32,892 nt of DNA from the NCBI GenBank assembly GCA_050486105.1, contig JBJHCR010000030.1:1-32892 (forward strand). Direction: 5' to 3'. Under the pieces are notes generated by a model, which saw only the letters and a program-made list of their open reading frames with translations, was not told the DNA's origin and ran no database searches. Shown in pieces: positions 22,586-29,600 of this stretch (position 1 is the stretch's first letter; each line of letters starts with the position of its first letter). The translations under genes and the position numbers were made by a program. The DNA comes from JAEXNA01 sp050486105. Lineage in GTDB: Bacteria > Vulcanimicrobiota > Xenobia > Xenobiales > JADMJV01.

Positions 22586-22618
22586 ACCCCCTCAAGGTAG
22601 TAGTTTTGACGGCCGGTG

Positions 22619-23296
22619 TCAAGAGGTGCCTTCCAAATAGAGTCCTTTGCGAGTGCAATGGTCCACCATGATGGCCACTAGCCTGCCCACCCGCTTGTGC
22701 CCCTGAGTGCTCGCCACGACCTTCAAGGCCTGCCACGTCTCCTCCGAGAGCCGCACCGTGGACTTCCTCCGACTCGCCCAGGTTGACCGGGGGGTGTGAG
22801 TCGGCAACTCCGGGCCCACAATCAGCACCTGACGCACAGCCATCCTTATCACAGTCGACTGATTGGTCCCATGATGGGCCGCCTGCTCGGCCAACCAACC
22901 ATCCATCTCCCGCGACACCATGACATTCACGTATCGATCCTTGGGCGCTATCGGGGAAGAGGTAACGAGGGTGACCTCCCCCAGGTCTAAGGGCTCCCAA
23001 TTCGCCTTGGCCCGGGCCTTCTTCCTCGAAGGCCCTCGGTCCGAACCTCGCCGCCGGTCTCCCTTGCGCTGGTCCTCAGCGAAGAGGGCTGCAATTCCAC
23101 CGCAAACCTTACGCCGCACAGCTGGACCCGCGACGTCTTCTACTTTCTCTACTTCAGCAAACCGCTGCAAGCCCGGGCAACGTGGGCAGAGGACGTAACC
23201 CGGCGCCACCTCCCTTGGTGGATCCCCCTCGCAACTGGCGGGATCCAAATAGCAATTGGGGCACACAGTGGGCTTTTCGCTGACCACATTCTTCAC
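22619..23296 (-). CDS. Zinc-ribbon protein with two RHH domains
   Basis: 225 aa, GTG 23296 with a strong GGAGG six bases upstream (GGAGG-TAATAA-GTG) and GTGA overlap. N-terminal zinc ribbon: CPNC (12-15) and CPRC (37-40). A basic linker (about 75-100) follows, then two ribbon-helix-helix-like units: YVNVMVSREMDGWLAEQAAH followed by NQSTVIRMAVRQVL (about 122-160), and STVRLSEETWQALKVVASTQ followed by RVGRLVAIMVDH (about 180-218). RHH proteins normally dimerise to make one DNA-binding unit, so a single chain with two could bind as an internal pseudo-dimer. It is the last gene before the terminator and palindromes, suggesting a regulator of the early/late switch (inference). Confidence 0.7.
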   Translation of the reverse strand: MKNVVSEKPTVCPNCYLDPASCEGDPPREVAPGYVLCPRCPGLQRFAEVEKVEDVAGPAVRRKVCGGIAALFAEDQRKGDRRRGSDRGPSRKKARAKANWEPLDLGEVTLVTSSPIAPKDRYVNVMVSREMDGWLAEQAAHHGTNQSTVIRMAVRQVLIVGPELPTHTPRSTWASRRKSTVRLSEETWQALKVVASTQGHKRVGRLVAIMVDHCTRKGLYLEGTS

Positions 23297-23526
23297 TTAT
23301 TACCTCCGTCATCTGGATAACTCGTTGAGAGATAATTCTGCACATCCGTCACAGGCTCAAGACTGCACACTTCAAGGAAACGACCCAGGCTCGCTGGGCC
23401 TCGATAAAGCCGGCCATCCGGCCCCATGCTAGCTTCTGCGACCTCGCGGGCAGGGAACGCTCTCCAGCCTCGGTTATCTGACACCAACCAGAGTTCGAGT
23501 TGGTCTGCGTAGCGGGGTGATCTCAC
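23293..23526 (-). CDS. Hypothetical protein with clamp-motif-like N-terminus
   Basis: 77 aa, GTG 23526 with AGGAG about 10 bases upstream and GTGA overlap with the initiator gene. Residues 9-14 are QLELWL, matching the hexapeptide variant (QxxLxL) of the sliding-clamp-binding motif. The rest (WRAFPAREVAEASMGPDGRL) is not recognised. In operon with the replication initiator. Confidence 0.6.
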   Translation of the reverse strand: MRSPRYADQLELWLVSDNRGWRAFPAREVAEASMGPDGRLYRGPASLGRFLEVCSLEPVTDVQNYLSTSYPDDGGNK

Positions 23527-24452
23527 GATGTCTGCTCCTTTTCTTGGGGTCGAATGCCGGCTCTCCGAAGCCTTTCGGTAGTTCTGGTGAGGAGAGGGGT
23601 CATCGGGTGGTCAATGCCTCGACGTCCCGATGCCCGGGCTTGTTCGTTCTGGTGCCGCATTTCGGCCATTTCGATGCGTAGCGCGGCCTTCGCGTCGTCG
23701 AGGTGGCCGCTGAAGGCCACGACGAAGTCGCGGATCTGACCCATCGTGACCCTCGGCGCGGTGCCAAACGGGTAGAAGACCTTGCTGACCGCAACGAAAA
23801 TGTCTTGAGCGGTCCGGTCTGGTGGTGGCAGGCTCGTCGTTTCGGCATCGATGGGGGGTAGGGGGGCTCTCTCTTCTTCTCTCTTCTTCTCAGAGAGCGC
23901 GCTGGAATCGCATAACCACGCCGTTTTTTTGGGGTGACCTAGGGGTAATTTTGACCCTACCCCCAGGGGTAATTCTGACCCTACCCCTAGGGGTGATTTT
24001 GACCCTAGGGGTAGTTTTGACCCTAGGGGTAATTCTGACCCTACCCCCTTCCCCTCACCGGTGACCGGCAAGGGCTTTGCCTTAGGCGGATCGCCAGTAC
24101 CAATCCACGTGTAGCCCCACTCCTCGGTTACAAGATTGATACGGTAGGTGGCTGCCGCTCCCTTGGAGCGCTCACCGTTGTCCACCTGGAGCACCGCACC
24201 GGCCTTCAGCACGCCGTAGACCGCGCGGCTGGTGTTGCCCCGGTCCGCTTCCATCTGCTTAGCGAGCTGGTTCAGGCTGATGGTGACGTCCTCTAGCGGC
24301 GCCGGAGCCCCGGAGGGCCGCTTGTGCCCCATCGTCGCCCTGATTAGCCACAGCAGCACCCTGTAATGCGCTATGGGTATCTTGTAGCCTGCCAGGGCCT
24401 CCAGGAGATGGTCAGGGATGGGCGTCCAGAGCCAATTCTGTGTGACCTTCAT
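23523..24452 (-). CDS. Replication initiator, lambda O-like
   Basis: 309 aa, ATG 24452 overlapping the helicase stop as ATGA. The N-terminal winged-helix domain (about 5-110) follows the phage O/DnaD-like pattern: WTPIPDHLLEALAGYKIPIA, then YRVLLWLIRATMGHKRP, DVTISLNQLAKQMEADRGNT and SRAVYGVLKAGAVLQVDNG. A low-complexity linker (about 137-171) of repeated SELPLG/SKLPLG is what the iterons encode. The C-terminal helical domain (about 225-300) ends in RRAGIRPQEKEQTS and probably contacts the helicase. As in lambda, the origin lies inside the initiator gene. Its neighbour is a phage DnaB-type helicase rather than a loader. Confidence 0.82.
   Translation of the reverse strand: MKVTQNWLWTPIPDHLLEALAGYKIPIAHYRVLLWLIRATMGHKRPSGAPAPLEDVTISLNQLAKQMEADRGNTSRAVYGVLKAGAVLQVDNGERSKGAAATYRINLVTEEWGYTWIGTGDPPKAKPLPVTGEGKGVGSELPLGSKLPLGSKSPLGVGSELPLGVGSKLPLGHPKKTAWLCDSSALSEKKREEERAPLPPIDAETTSLPPPDRTAQDIFVAVSKVFYPFGTAPRVTMGQIRDFVVAFSGHLDDAKAALRIEMAEMRHQNEQARASGRRGIDHPMTPLLTRTTERLRRAGIRPQEKEQTS
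23906..23926 (+). repeat. 21-bp motif shared with late control region (copy B)
   Basis: The plus strand reads AATCGCATAACCACGCCGTTT, inverted relative to copy A at 22405-22425, with 18 bases exactly identical. It lies inside the initiator gene (residues about 175-182) and 14 bp from the first iteron. Because it is coding here and non-coding in copy A, shared protein sequence does not explain the match. Confidence 0.75.
23941..24043 (+). repeat. Origin iterons, five 19-bp copies
   Basis: Consensus AGGGGTRRTTYTGACCCTA. Copies lie at 23941-23959, 23965-23983, 23989-24007, 24007-24025 and 24025-24043; the last three share end bases. Start-to-start spacing is 24, 24, 18 and 18, all multiples of 6. 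Each has near-symmetric ends (AGGGGT / ACCCTA). A partial GGGGTGACC lies at 23931-23939. Iterons inside the initiator gene match the lambdoid ori arrangement. I see only a short T-run (23924-23930) next to them, not a long AT-rich unwinding region. Confidence 0.85.
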
Positions 24453-25825
24453 AGCGGGATGTCCTCAAACTCTAGCTCTGAGAGACTGGTCTGCAGCAGG
24501 CGACCGCGATCCGTGCCTCCAGTGGACGCTGGGATCGCCCATTTCCACTGGCGCACAGTGTAGAACCCGGGCTGCCAATGCAGGTGCACGATGCCCTCCC
24601 GCCTACCTGATCTATTCTTGAGGATGTGCAGCTGGATATAATCCTCAGGCATGCTCTCATCCCACTGCCGGGGATAGTGCAGGAACAAGATGACGTGAGC
24701 GTCCTGCTCAAACTTCCCGCTGTCGCGGATGTGCTCCACCATCGGCCGTCTGTCTCGCTGGTACTGTTTTGTTGGCTGCTGGAGCAGGATGTGACAGATC
24801 CCGTGGTCACTAGCGAGCTTCTTCGCCCAGGCGCTCACCTCGTTGGCCGCATCCACGCTCTTGGTCTTGGTGTCATGTTTTTGCAGAAGGCCGGCGTAGT
24901 CTGTGACCACCACCTTGGTCTGTGGCCGGCGATAAAGATGAGCCCGGGTCTTCCTATCGCACTCCTGAAGCGAGCAGTGCTCGTCCGATAGATAGACCCG
25001 GGAGAGCAAGCCCGTAGCCTTCCTGGCCCTCTCCAGGTCCTCAGGAAGGACTTCCTTGAGCTCCTTCTTCACCGCCGCACAAATGGCCCGGTCGGCCATC
25101 TCCTCCTCGTTCATCTCCAATTCATTGAAATAGACCTCGTCTCCAGCTCTAGAGAGATTAACCGAGAGCTGAAACCCTAGCGTGGTCTTGCCCATCCCGG
25201 GAGGCCCCACCAGCAACACAACCTGTTTTCTTCCAAGGCCATGTATATAGTCGTCCAGCTCGGGTATTCCCGTACTGGGTGGCGTCTCCAAATCACCGCT
25301 CAATCGACGCTCAATTCGCTCCAGAACAACTTCATTGAAGGGGCGGACCTCTCGGTCCGTCTCAGTACTCGCAAGCGCTAAGAACTGCTTGTGCATCCGC
25401 CCAAACCAATCCCCGAAGGCGCCTTCTCGCAATCCGCCGGCGGCATCCTCGACCAGATTGCCCGCCAACTGCCATTGATACTCGTGGCGCATCCTCTGGA
25501 GAGCGAATGCGTGCAGGGCACTGATCCCCACCAGGTGCTCGTGATATACGACCTGCAGCTCTTTCCAGGCCGCGGACCCGTGCTGCTTGTCTATCTCTCG
25601 CATCCGAATGCCTACGGCGAGGTCGTTGACCTCCTGCCGCTCCACCAGCAAAGATCGGATAGCCTGCACCGCCAACTTGTGCCCGGTCCGCATCCACGCG
25701 CTATCCGGAAACTCAAGAAGCGCCCGAGCAGTACGCTCGGACGACCACGAGCTCACGATGGCGAATTGCTCGATCTCCAGCCGGTCTGGGCTCCAACTTC
25801 GGATGGGCTTCACACAAGCTCCCAT
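24449..25825 (-). CDS. Replicative DNA helicase, DnaB-type
   Basis: 458 aa from ATG 25825. Hexameric helicase that unwinds the replication fork. DnaB-N-like helical domain (about 12-125): IEQFAIVSSWSSERTARALL and AWMRTGHKLAVQAI. The RecA-like core starts at STGIPELDDYIHGLGRKQ; Walker A is GPPGMGKTT (207-215). Later come FNELEMNEEEMADR, VVVTDYAGLLQ (Walker B), ICHILLQQPTKQYQRDRRP, DSGKFEQDAHVILFLHYPR, and LHILKNRSGRREG containing the arginine-finger region. It forms the replication core with the downstream initiator. Start alternatives are TTG 25837 and GTG 25813; the latter overlaps the upstream stop as GTGA. Confidence 0.9.
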   Translation of the reverse strand: MGACVKPIRSWSPDRLEIEQFAIVSSWSSERTARALLEFPDSAWMRTGHKLAVQAIRSLLVERQEVNDLAVGIRMREIDKQHGSAAWKELQVVYHEHLVGISALHAFALQRMRHEYQWQLAGNLVEDAAGGLREGAFGDWFGRMHKQFLALASTETDREVRPFNEVVLERIERRLSGDLETPPSTGIPELDDYIHGLGRKQVVLLVGPPGMGKTTLGFQLSVNLSRAGDEVYFNELEMNEEEMADRAICAAVKKELKEVLPEDLERARKATGLLSRVYLSDEHCSLQECDRKTRAHLYRRPQTKVVVTDYAGLLQKHDTKTKSVDAANEVSAWAKKLASDHGICHILLQQPTKQYQRDRRPMVEHIRDSGKFEQDAHVILFLHYPRQWDESMPEDYIQLHILKNRSGRREGIVHLHWQPGFYTVRQWKWAIPASTGGTDRGRLLQTSLSELEFEDIPL

Positions 25826-26301
25826 CTCGCCGACCAAGTTCTAGATCGGCCTATCCAATAGACCAAAAACTCCCAGGTCCTGCCGGTGAGGGGCCCGTCA
25901 TATTCAGCCACAAGCCAGCCTCTCTCTTCTGTCCAAATCGGACCGAAAGTTTGGCCTGAGTGCCTACTTGGGGAGCAGAATCCAGAATTCCGCCAGGTGT
26001 TCCATCCGTGAGGTCTCCAGCAGTTGTAGCCGGGGCCTCTCTTGGACCACGACGGCTCGAAATAGTCGCGACAGACACACTCCTTCATCAGGGGCAGGTT
26101 AATGAAAAGCATCCGACACTCCGGACAGCGCAACATCCTCACTAGGTCACCCTTGCGCAGGTCGAGACAAGCATCCCAACCCCAGGGCATCAAGGGCCCG
26201 AGGAACGGGGCTAGCCTGGCGTCCAGCTTAGCCTGGGCTTTGGCTCGATCGTCCTCAAAGCACTGATCGGCGAAATCGGGAAAGAGTTCGAGCTGGATCA
26301 A
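25810..26301 (-). CDS. Zinc-motif protein with N-terminal QLELF
   Basis: 163 aa from TTG 26301, chosen because GGAGGG lies nine bases upstream and the start overlaps the previous stop as TTGA. This discards the longer frame from 26367. Residues 3-7 are QLELF, a canonical bacterial sliding-clamp-binding pentapeptide at the extreme N-terminus. Cys pairs CPEC (59-62) and CVC (75-77) probably bind zinc. The C-terminal half is Trp/Arg/Gly-rich (NCWRPHGWNTWRNSGF; EFLVYWIGRSRTW). No family recognised. The location between methyltransferase and helicase suggests a replication accessory role. Confidence 0.68.
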   Translation of the reverse strand: MIQLELFPDFADQCFEDDRAKAQAKLDARLAPFLGPLMPWGWDACLDLRKGDLVRMLRCPECRMLFINLPLMKECVCRDYFEPSWSKRGPGYNCWRPHGWNTWRNSGFCSPSRHSGQTFGPIWTEERGWLVAEYDGPLTGRTWEFLVYWIGRSRTWSARWELV

Positions 26302-26597
26302 GACTTCAAACCCTCCGTGGCGACCAAGGCCAGCAGCCGGTCCGTGGCCTCCTTGCGAGTCCGGCATTCGCGGGTGTTCTCGCCGGCTGTCGTCTGCCCA
26401 ATCCAGAACACTCTGTTTGGCGAATACCTATCCATGTGATTTCGGTCCTTAATGACAACACCGACGGGCGTGCCGTCGACCATCACGTGATACCAGGGAT
26501 CCCCGAAGTCCTCGTACTCGGCACGCTCTGCCGGCGTAGCCTTCCTGTACCGAAACTTCGTTCTTGGGTCACATATCTTCCGCGCCAAATCCGTCAC
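26298..26597 (-). CDS. Hypothetical protein, 99 aa
   Basis: GTG 26597 with GGAG eight bases upstream and GTGA overlap with the methyltransferase. Compact alpha/beta-looking product: YRKATPAERAEYEDFGDPWY, VMVDGTPVGVVIKDRNHMDR, VFWIGQTTAGENTRECRTRK, then a C-terminal helix. No family recognised; it resembles small phage proteins that accompany DNA-metabolism genes. Confidence 0.65.
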   Translation of the reverse strand: MTDLARKICDPRTKFRYRKATPAERAEYEDFGDPWYHVMVDGTPVGVVIKDRNHMDRYSPNRVFWIGQTTAGENTRECRTRKEATDRLLALVATEGLKS

Positions 26598-27592
26598 TGC
26601 GCCAACTCCAAGTCCTCAAACAAGTCGAGCTGCTCGGCCCCTGTCAGACAGTAGGGACTGAACCAAATTCTCTCTCTAGAGCGATTCTTATCGCTCTGCC
26701 CGCCGACTGTGATTCGGCCGCCCCGTGCACGCCATTCAAACTCTTGCCATCCAATCTTAACCAGGCCAGCCAGCTGACTTCCTTCGTATCCACAGACCGC
26801 GATCCGCATATCCTGGTCCTCCCCGGCGCTCTCACACCAGGCTTTAATCCGTTTCGTCATAGCCTTAGAGTGTTCGTAGCATTCGTATTCCGTGTCGTAA
26901 GGGGGGTCGAGAAAAACCCCGGTTAAGCCGTGCTGAGTGGTGTACGTGGGCTTCACGGCCCGGGACCAATCCCCGCAGAGGATCCTAACCCTGGGCAAGC
27001 GGTCGCTGAGCCTGTGTATCCACTCGACCGGACAGGCGGTGGCCCTCAGAAGCCCCTGGTCGGAATGGAACGGGATAGCGCGCTGGATGCCGCGAGAATG
27101 ACTGTTAGGGATGCCTCGTCTTATGCCGTCCGCCCCAGGACGGCGGACCAAGAGGCCATCCTCTCTAACCCAAGGCCCCTTAGCAAAGGCTGCTTCCCCA
27201 ATTGCAAGGCATTGGACGTAACACCAGTATCCTGCTAGTCGTGGATCGCAGTGTTCCGGGTCATGCTCCAGCCGTGGCGTGAGCGTTTCGAGAGCCTCTC
27301 GACATTCGACATTTCTCGCGTTCAAGTCTGATTCGGAGGAGACCCAGACGGCGTAGTCGACGACCTCATCAGGCTTATGCTTCACCGCGCGCCAGAAATT
27401 GCACAGCAGCCCATAGCGGTCATTGATGACCTCTCGTCGACCCGCTCCGCCCGGTCGCCGCAATAGAACCGCAGCGCTGCCGGCGAACGGCTCCACATAG
27501 TTCGGCGGATTCCCTAACCGCCTCCAGACCTCTGGAGCTATGTCCCCCTTATAGCCGAAATAGGGAAAGGGGGCGCGAAGAGGTTCGCTCAC
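26594..27592 (-). CDS. D12-class DNA adenine N6-methyltransferase
   Basis: 332 aa from GTG 27592 (GAGAGG eight bases upstream, GTGA overlap); the ORF-maximal GTG at 27601 has a poorer site. Transfers methyl from S-adenosylmethionine to adenine N6. The SAM-binding motif region is APFPYFGYKGD (about 7-17) and YVEPFAGSAAVLL, with catalytic DPPYDTEY (DPPY 229-232) typical of Dam/D12 enzymes. The C-terminus reads GAEQLDLFEDLELAQ, with QLDLF at 321-325 being a canonical sliding-clamp-binding motif. No partner restriction gene is obvious, so it is probably an orphan that protects DNA or marks replication. Confidence 0.9.
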   Translation of the reverse strand: MSEPLRAPFPYFGYKGDIAPEVWRRLGNPPNYVEPFAGSAAVLLRRPGGAGRREVINDRYGLLCNFWRAVKHKPDEVVDYAVWVSSESDLNARNVECREALETLTPRLEHDPEHCDPRLAGYWCYVQCLAIGEAAFAKGPWVREDGLLVRRPGADGIRRGIPNSHSRGIQRAIPFHSDQGLLRATACPVEWIHRLSDRLPRVRILCGDWSRAVKPTYTTQHGLTGVFLDPPYDTEYECYEHSKAMTKRIKAWCESAGEDQDMRIAVCGYEGSQLAGLVKIGWQEFEWRARGGRITVGGQSDKNRSRERIWFSPYCLTGAEQLDLFEDLELAQ

Positions 27593-29229
27593 TTGGCGCA
27601 CCTCTCAAGACAGGCCTGAGCCAGCCGGCTGATATGCCCGGGATCTGCTCTTCGCTCCGCCAACGGTGCGTCAGGATCCTTGAGGCCGTCGATCTGTCCG
27701 CGCTTAACCCCTAGAACGTCTGCAACTATCGGGTCACTGCCTCCATCTGCGATAAGAAAATAGGCGAAGACCGGATCAACCTGGCCATCTCGGTAGACCC
27801 GGCCCAGGCCCTGCTCGTGCACACCTGGAGACCAGTCCAGTTCTCCGAACACGACAGTCCGGCAGACATGCTGCAACCCATCCAAGCCTGCGCCGGCCCG
27901 AAGGGACAAGATGGCCACGGGCGTGTCGCCGGCGATGAAGCGCTTAATCTCCCTCTCCTTGGCGGCCGGAGTCTCCCGCCCGGTGTAAAAGGCCGGCTTC
28001 AGATCACCCAGCGCCGTCCGCCAAACATCATAGACATCATGGTGCCAACCATAGAGCAGGACGGACTCTCCGGCCTCTACCAGCATCCGAACAAACGTGG
28101 CGGTGTAGGGTGCCTTGAGCATGCCGGTGTCTCTTCGGAGCCTATAGTCCAGCTCGCCGGCAGCTCGGAACTTAGCCCCTTTGACCAGCTGCTCGCTGGA
28201 CAATATCGTCCGAGCTAAGCCTTCCAAGCCCTTCTCCACTTCGGCCAATTGTCGCTTGTCGGTCTCTACCTCGTGAGGGAACACGGAGAGGGGAGGAATC
28301 TCTCGGCCCACGTCTTTGCGTGTTCTCCGCAGCATGAAGCCGGCGGATCGGGCATAAAGCCCGAAAGCCTTCGGATCCTTAAGCCGCCGCTTATCCGTGA
28401 AACCTACGCACCACTCTCGATCAAACTCTTCAAATTCTCCGAGAGCGCCTGGAGACAGCACGTTGATCACATTGAAGATTTCACCGCCGTAGTTGTAGAT
28501 GGGAGTTCCGGACAATCCTAAGCGGAGTTCGGCCCGCTCGGCAATGTGGGCCGCGGCGGAATACTTGGCACTCTGGGAGCGGCGCAGCTCCTGGATCTCA
28601 TCGAAAACCACCGCCTTCACCATGCCGGAGAGGGTGTCAGCCCATCCTGAGAGTTTGTGGTAGTTGCAGATCAGCACGTCTGCCTCGACGTCGTAAGGAG
28701 TGGTCGAATTGAGAATGTGTGCCGTGAGCGAAGGGCAGAACCGAGCCAACTCTCGTTGCCACTGAGTGGGGAGATGGGTGAGGGTGACCACCAGAGCCGG
28801 CCAGCGGCCGTGCTGAACCAGGGTGGCCAACGCAGAGACCGTCTTCCCAGTTCCCAGATCGTCAGCCAGAAGGAGGAAGCCATTGGTGCACACCAGATCT
28901 GCCACCTGTTGCTGATAGTCTCGAGCTGGGATAGCCAAAGGAGCCGGGGGCGTCCTCGACCCAGCACCGGCGAGGATCCGAACAGTCTCAGCCTCCCTCT
29001 CTTTGTCCTCGGAGGAAAGCCTGGCCAAGACGTCCGCTTCGAGGACCTTCATCGGGTAGCGAGCCAAGAACCATTCCAGGTCCCGACTATTCTGAGGCGT
29101 GGCAGACAGCCTCACCGACCCATGACTGCTTTTCCTGACTCCGGCAAAGACTCGCTTAAATCGCGTCATCACGTGGGGCTGGCAGGTGATCACCCACTGC
29201 CGGTCTTCCAGGGCTACAGTTCCCGTCAT
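27589..29229 (-). CDS. SNF2-family DEAD-like helicase
   Basis: 546 aa, ATG 29229 overlapping the nuclease stop as ATGA. Superfamily 2 ATPase: Q-motif-like PARDYQQQVADLV, Walker A ADDLGTGKT (122-130), VVTLTHLPTQWQRELARF, DEIQ box (210-213), LGLSGTPIYNYGGEIFNVIN (motif III, SGTP 240-243), LLYGWHHDVYDVW, LRAGAGLDGLQHVCRTVVFG, and motif VI QGLGRVYRDGQ (473-483). An N-terminal segment (residues 1-95) precedes the core and may be a DNA-binding addition. Phage enzymes of this kind are often paired with a PD-(D/E)XK nuclease, as here, and act in replication or recombination. Confidence 0.9.
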   Translation of the reverse strand: MTGTVALEDRQWVITCQPHVMTRFKRVFAGVRKSSHGSVRLSATPQNSRDLEWFLARYPMKVLEADVLARLSSEDKEREAETVRILAGAGSRTPPAPLAIPARDYQQQVADLVCTNGFLLLADDLGTGKTVSALATLVQHGRWPALVVTLTHLPTQWQRELARFCPSLTAHILNSTTPYDVEADVLICNYHKLSGWADTLSGMVKAVVFDEIQELRRSQSAKYSAAAHIAERAELRLGLSGTPIYNYGGEIFNVINVLSPGALGEFEEFDREWCVGFTDKRRLKDPKAFGLYARSAGFMLRRTRKDVGREIPPLSVFPHEVETDKRQLAEVEKGLEGLARTILSSEQLVKGAKFRAAGELDYRLRRDTGMLKAPYTATFVRMLVEAGESVLLYGWHHDVYDVWRTALGDLKPAFYTGRETPAAKEREIKRFIAGDTPVAILSLRAGAGLDGLQHVCRTVVFGELDWSPGVHEQGLGRVYRDGQVDPVFAYFLIADGGSDPIVADVLGVKRGQIDGLKDPDAPLAERRADPGHISRLAQACLERCAK

Positions 29230-29591
29230 AGGAAGCTCGCTTCCAGGGTGACGACCTCCAAGGGTGTCGATGTCGGCAAGAGGTGGTTAGGCATGGCCCC
29301 GAGCTGAACTCTCCCGGTGACGAGCAGCAGCTCCTCGACGTGAGGTGCGTATCTCTGCAACTGCCGCAGCACTAGCCGGCGACTCCCGGAAATCTTCACC
29401 TCGACCCCAACAGACTGACCGACCAGGAAGTCGATTGTCCCAGCCCCCTTGGGGAGGCGGTGCTCTCGGGTGAAGTTCACCCCATGCCACCACAGAGTAT
29501 CGGCCAACGCAGCCTGCAGAACCTCTTCGTTGTGCCACCGAAAGCGATAACTGAGGATCAGCTCGGCCAGAGTTTTAGCGTTCCATTCCAT
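29226..29591 (-). CDS. PD-(D/E)XK nuclease, VRR-NUC-like
   Basis: 121 aa, ATG 29591. A compact restriction-endonuclease-like fold. Likely metal/catalytic residues: E22/E23 in NEEVLQAALA, D54 in GTIDFLVG, E64-x-K66 in GVEVKI, and a following helix with LRQLQRYA (Q77/Q79). That spacing matches small phage PD-(D/E)XK nucleases resembling VRR-NUC or RecB-like domains. It overlaps the SNF2-type helicase gene by 4 bases. The pair probably works together on replication or recombination intermediates. Confidence 0.82.
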   Translation of the reverse strand: MEWNAKTLAELILSYRFRWHNEEVLQAALADTLWWHGVNFTREHRLPKGAGTIDFLVGQSVGVEVKISGSRRLVLRQLQRYAPHVEELLLVTGRVQLGAMPNHLLPTSTPLEVVTLEASFL

Positions 29592-29600
29592 CCGTGGACC

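Larger units (their letters stand above)
22340..22618 (-). promoter_or_regulatory. Late-operon control region
   Basis: 279-bp gap without a gene between the replication module and the terminase genes. From upstream to downstream on the minus strand it contains a terminator (22551-22585), palindrome CTGGCA-N4-TGCCAG (22502-22517), palindrome CTGTAAA-N4-TTTACAG (22431-22448), a 21-bp repeat shared with the origin (22405-22425) and palindrome GGGTGTTAAC-N8-GTTAACACCC (22374-22401). I cannot assign -35/-10 boxes with confidence. The layout suits a regulated late promoter, perhaps bound by the adjacent RHH protein; that is inference. Confidence 0.6.

Noticed and set aside
22443..23000. Minus-strand frame of 185 codons overlapping the RHH gene
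   Set aside because: Gly/His-rich shadow of the RHH gene in another frame; no ribosome binding site, and it runs through the terminator.
23931..24050. Iteron block as a CRISPR array
   Set aside because: Repeats touch or are separated by only 5 bases, lie in frame inside a gene, and have no spacers or cas genes.
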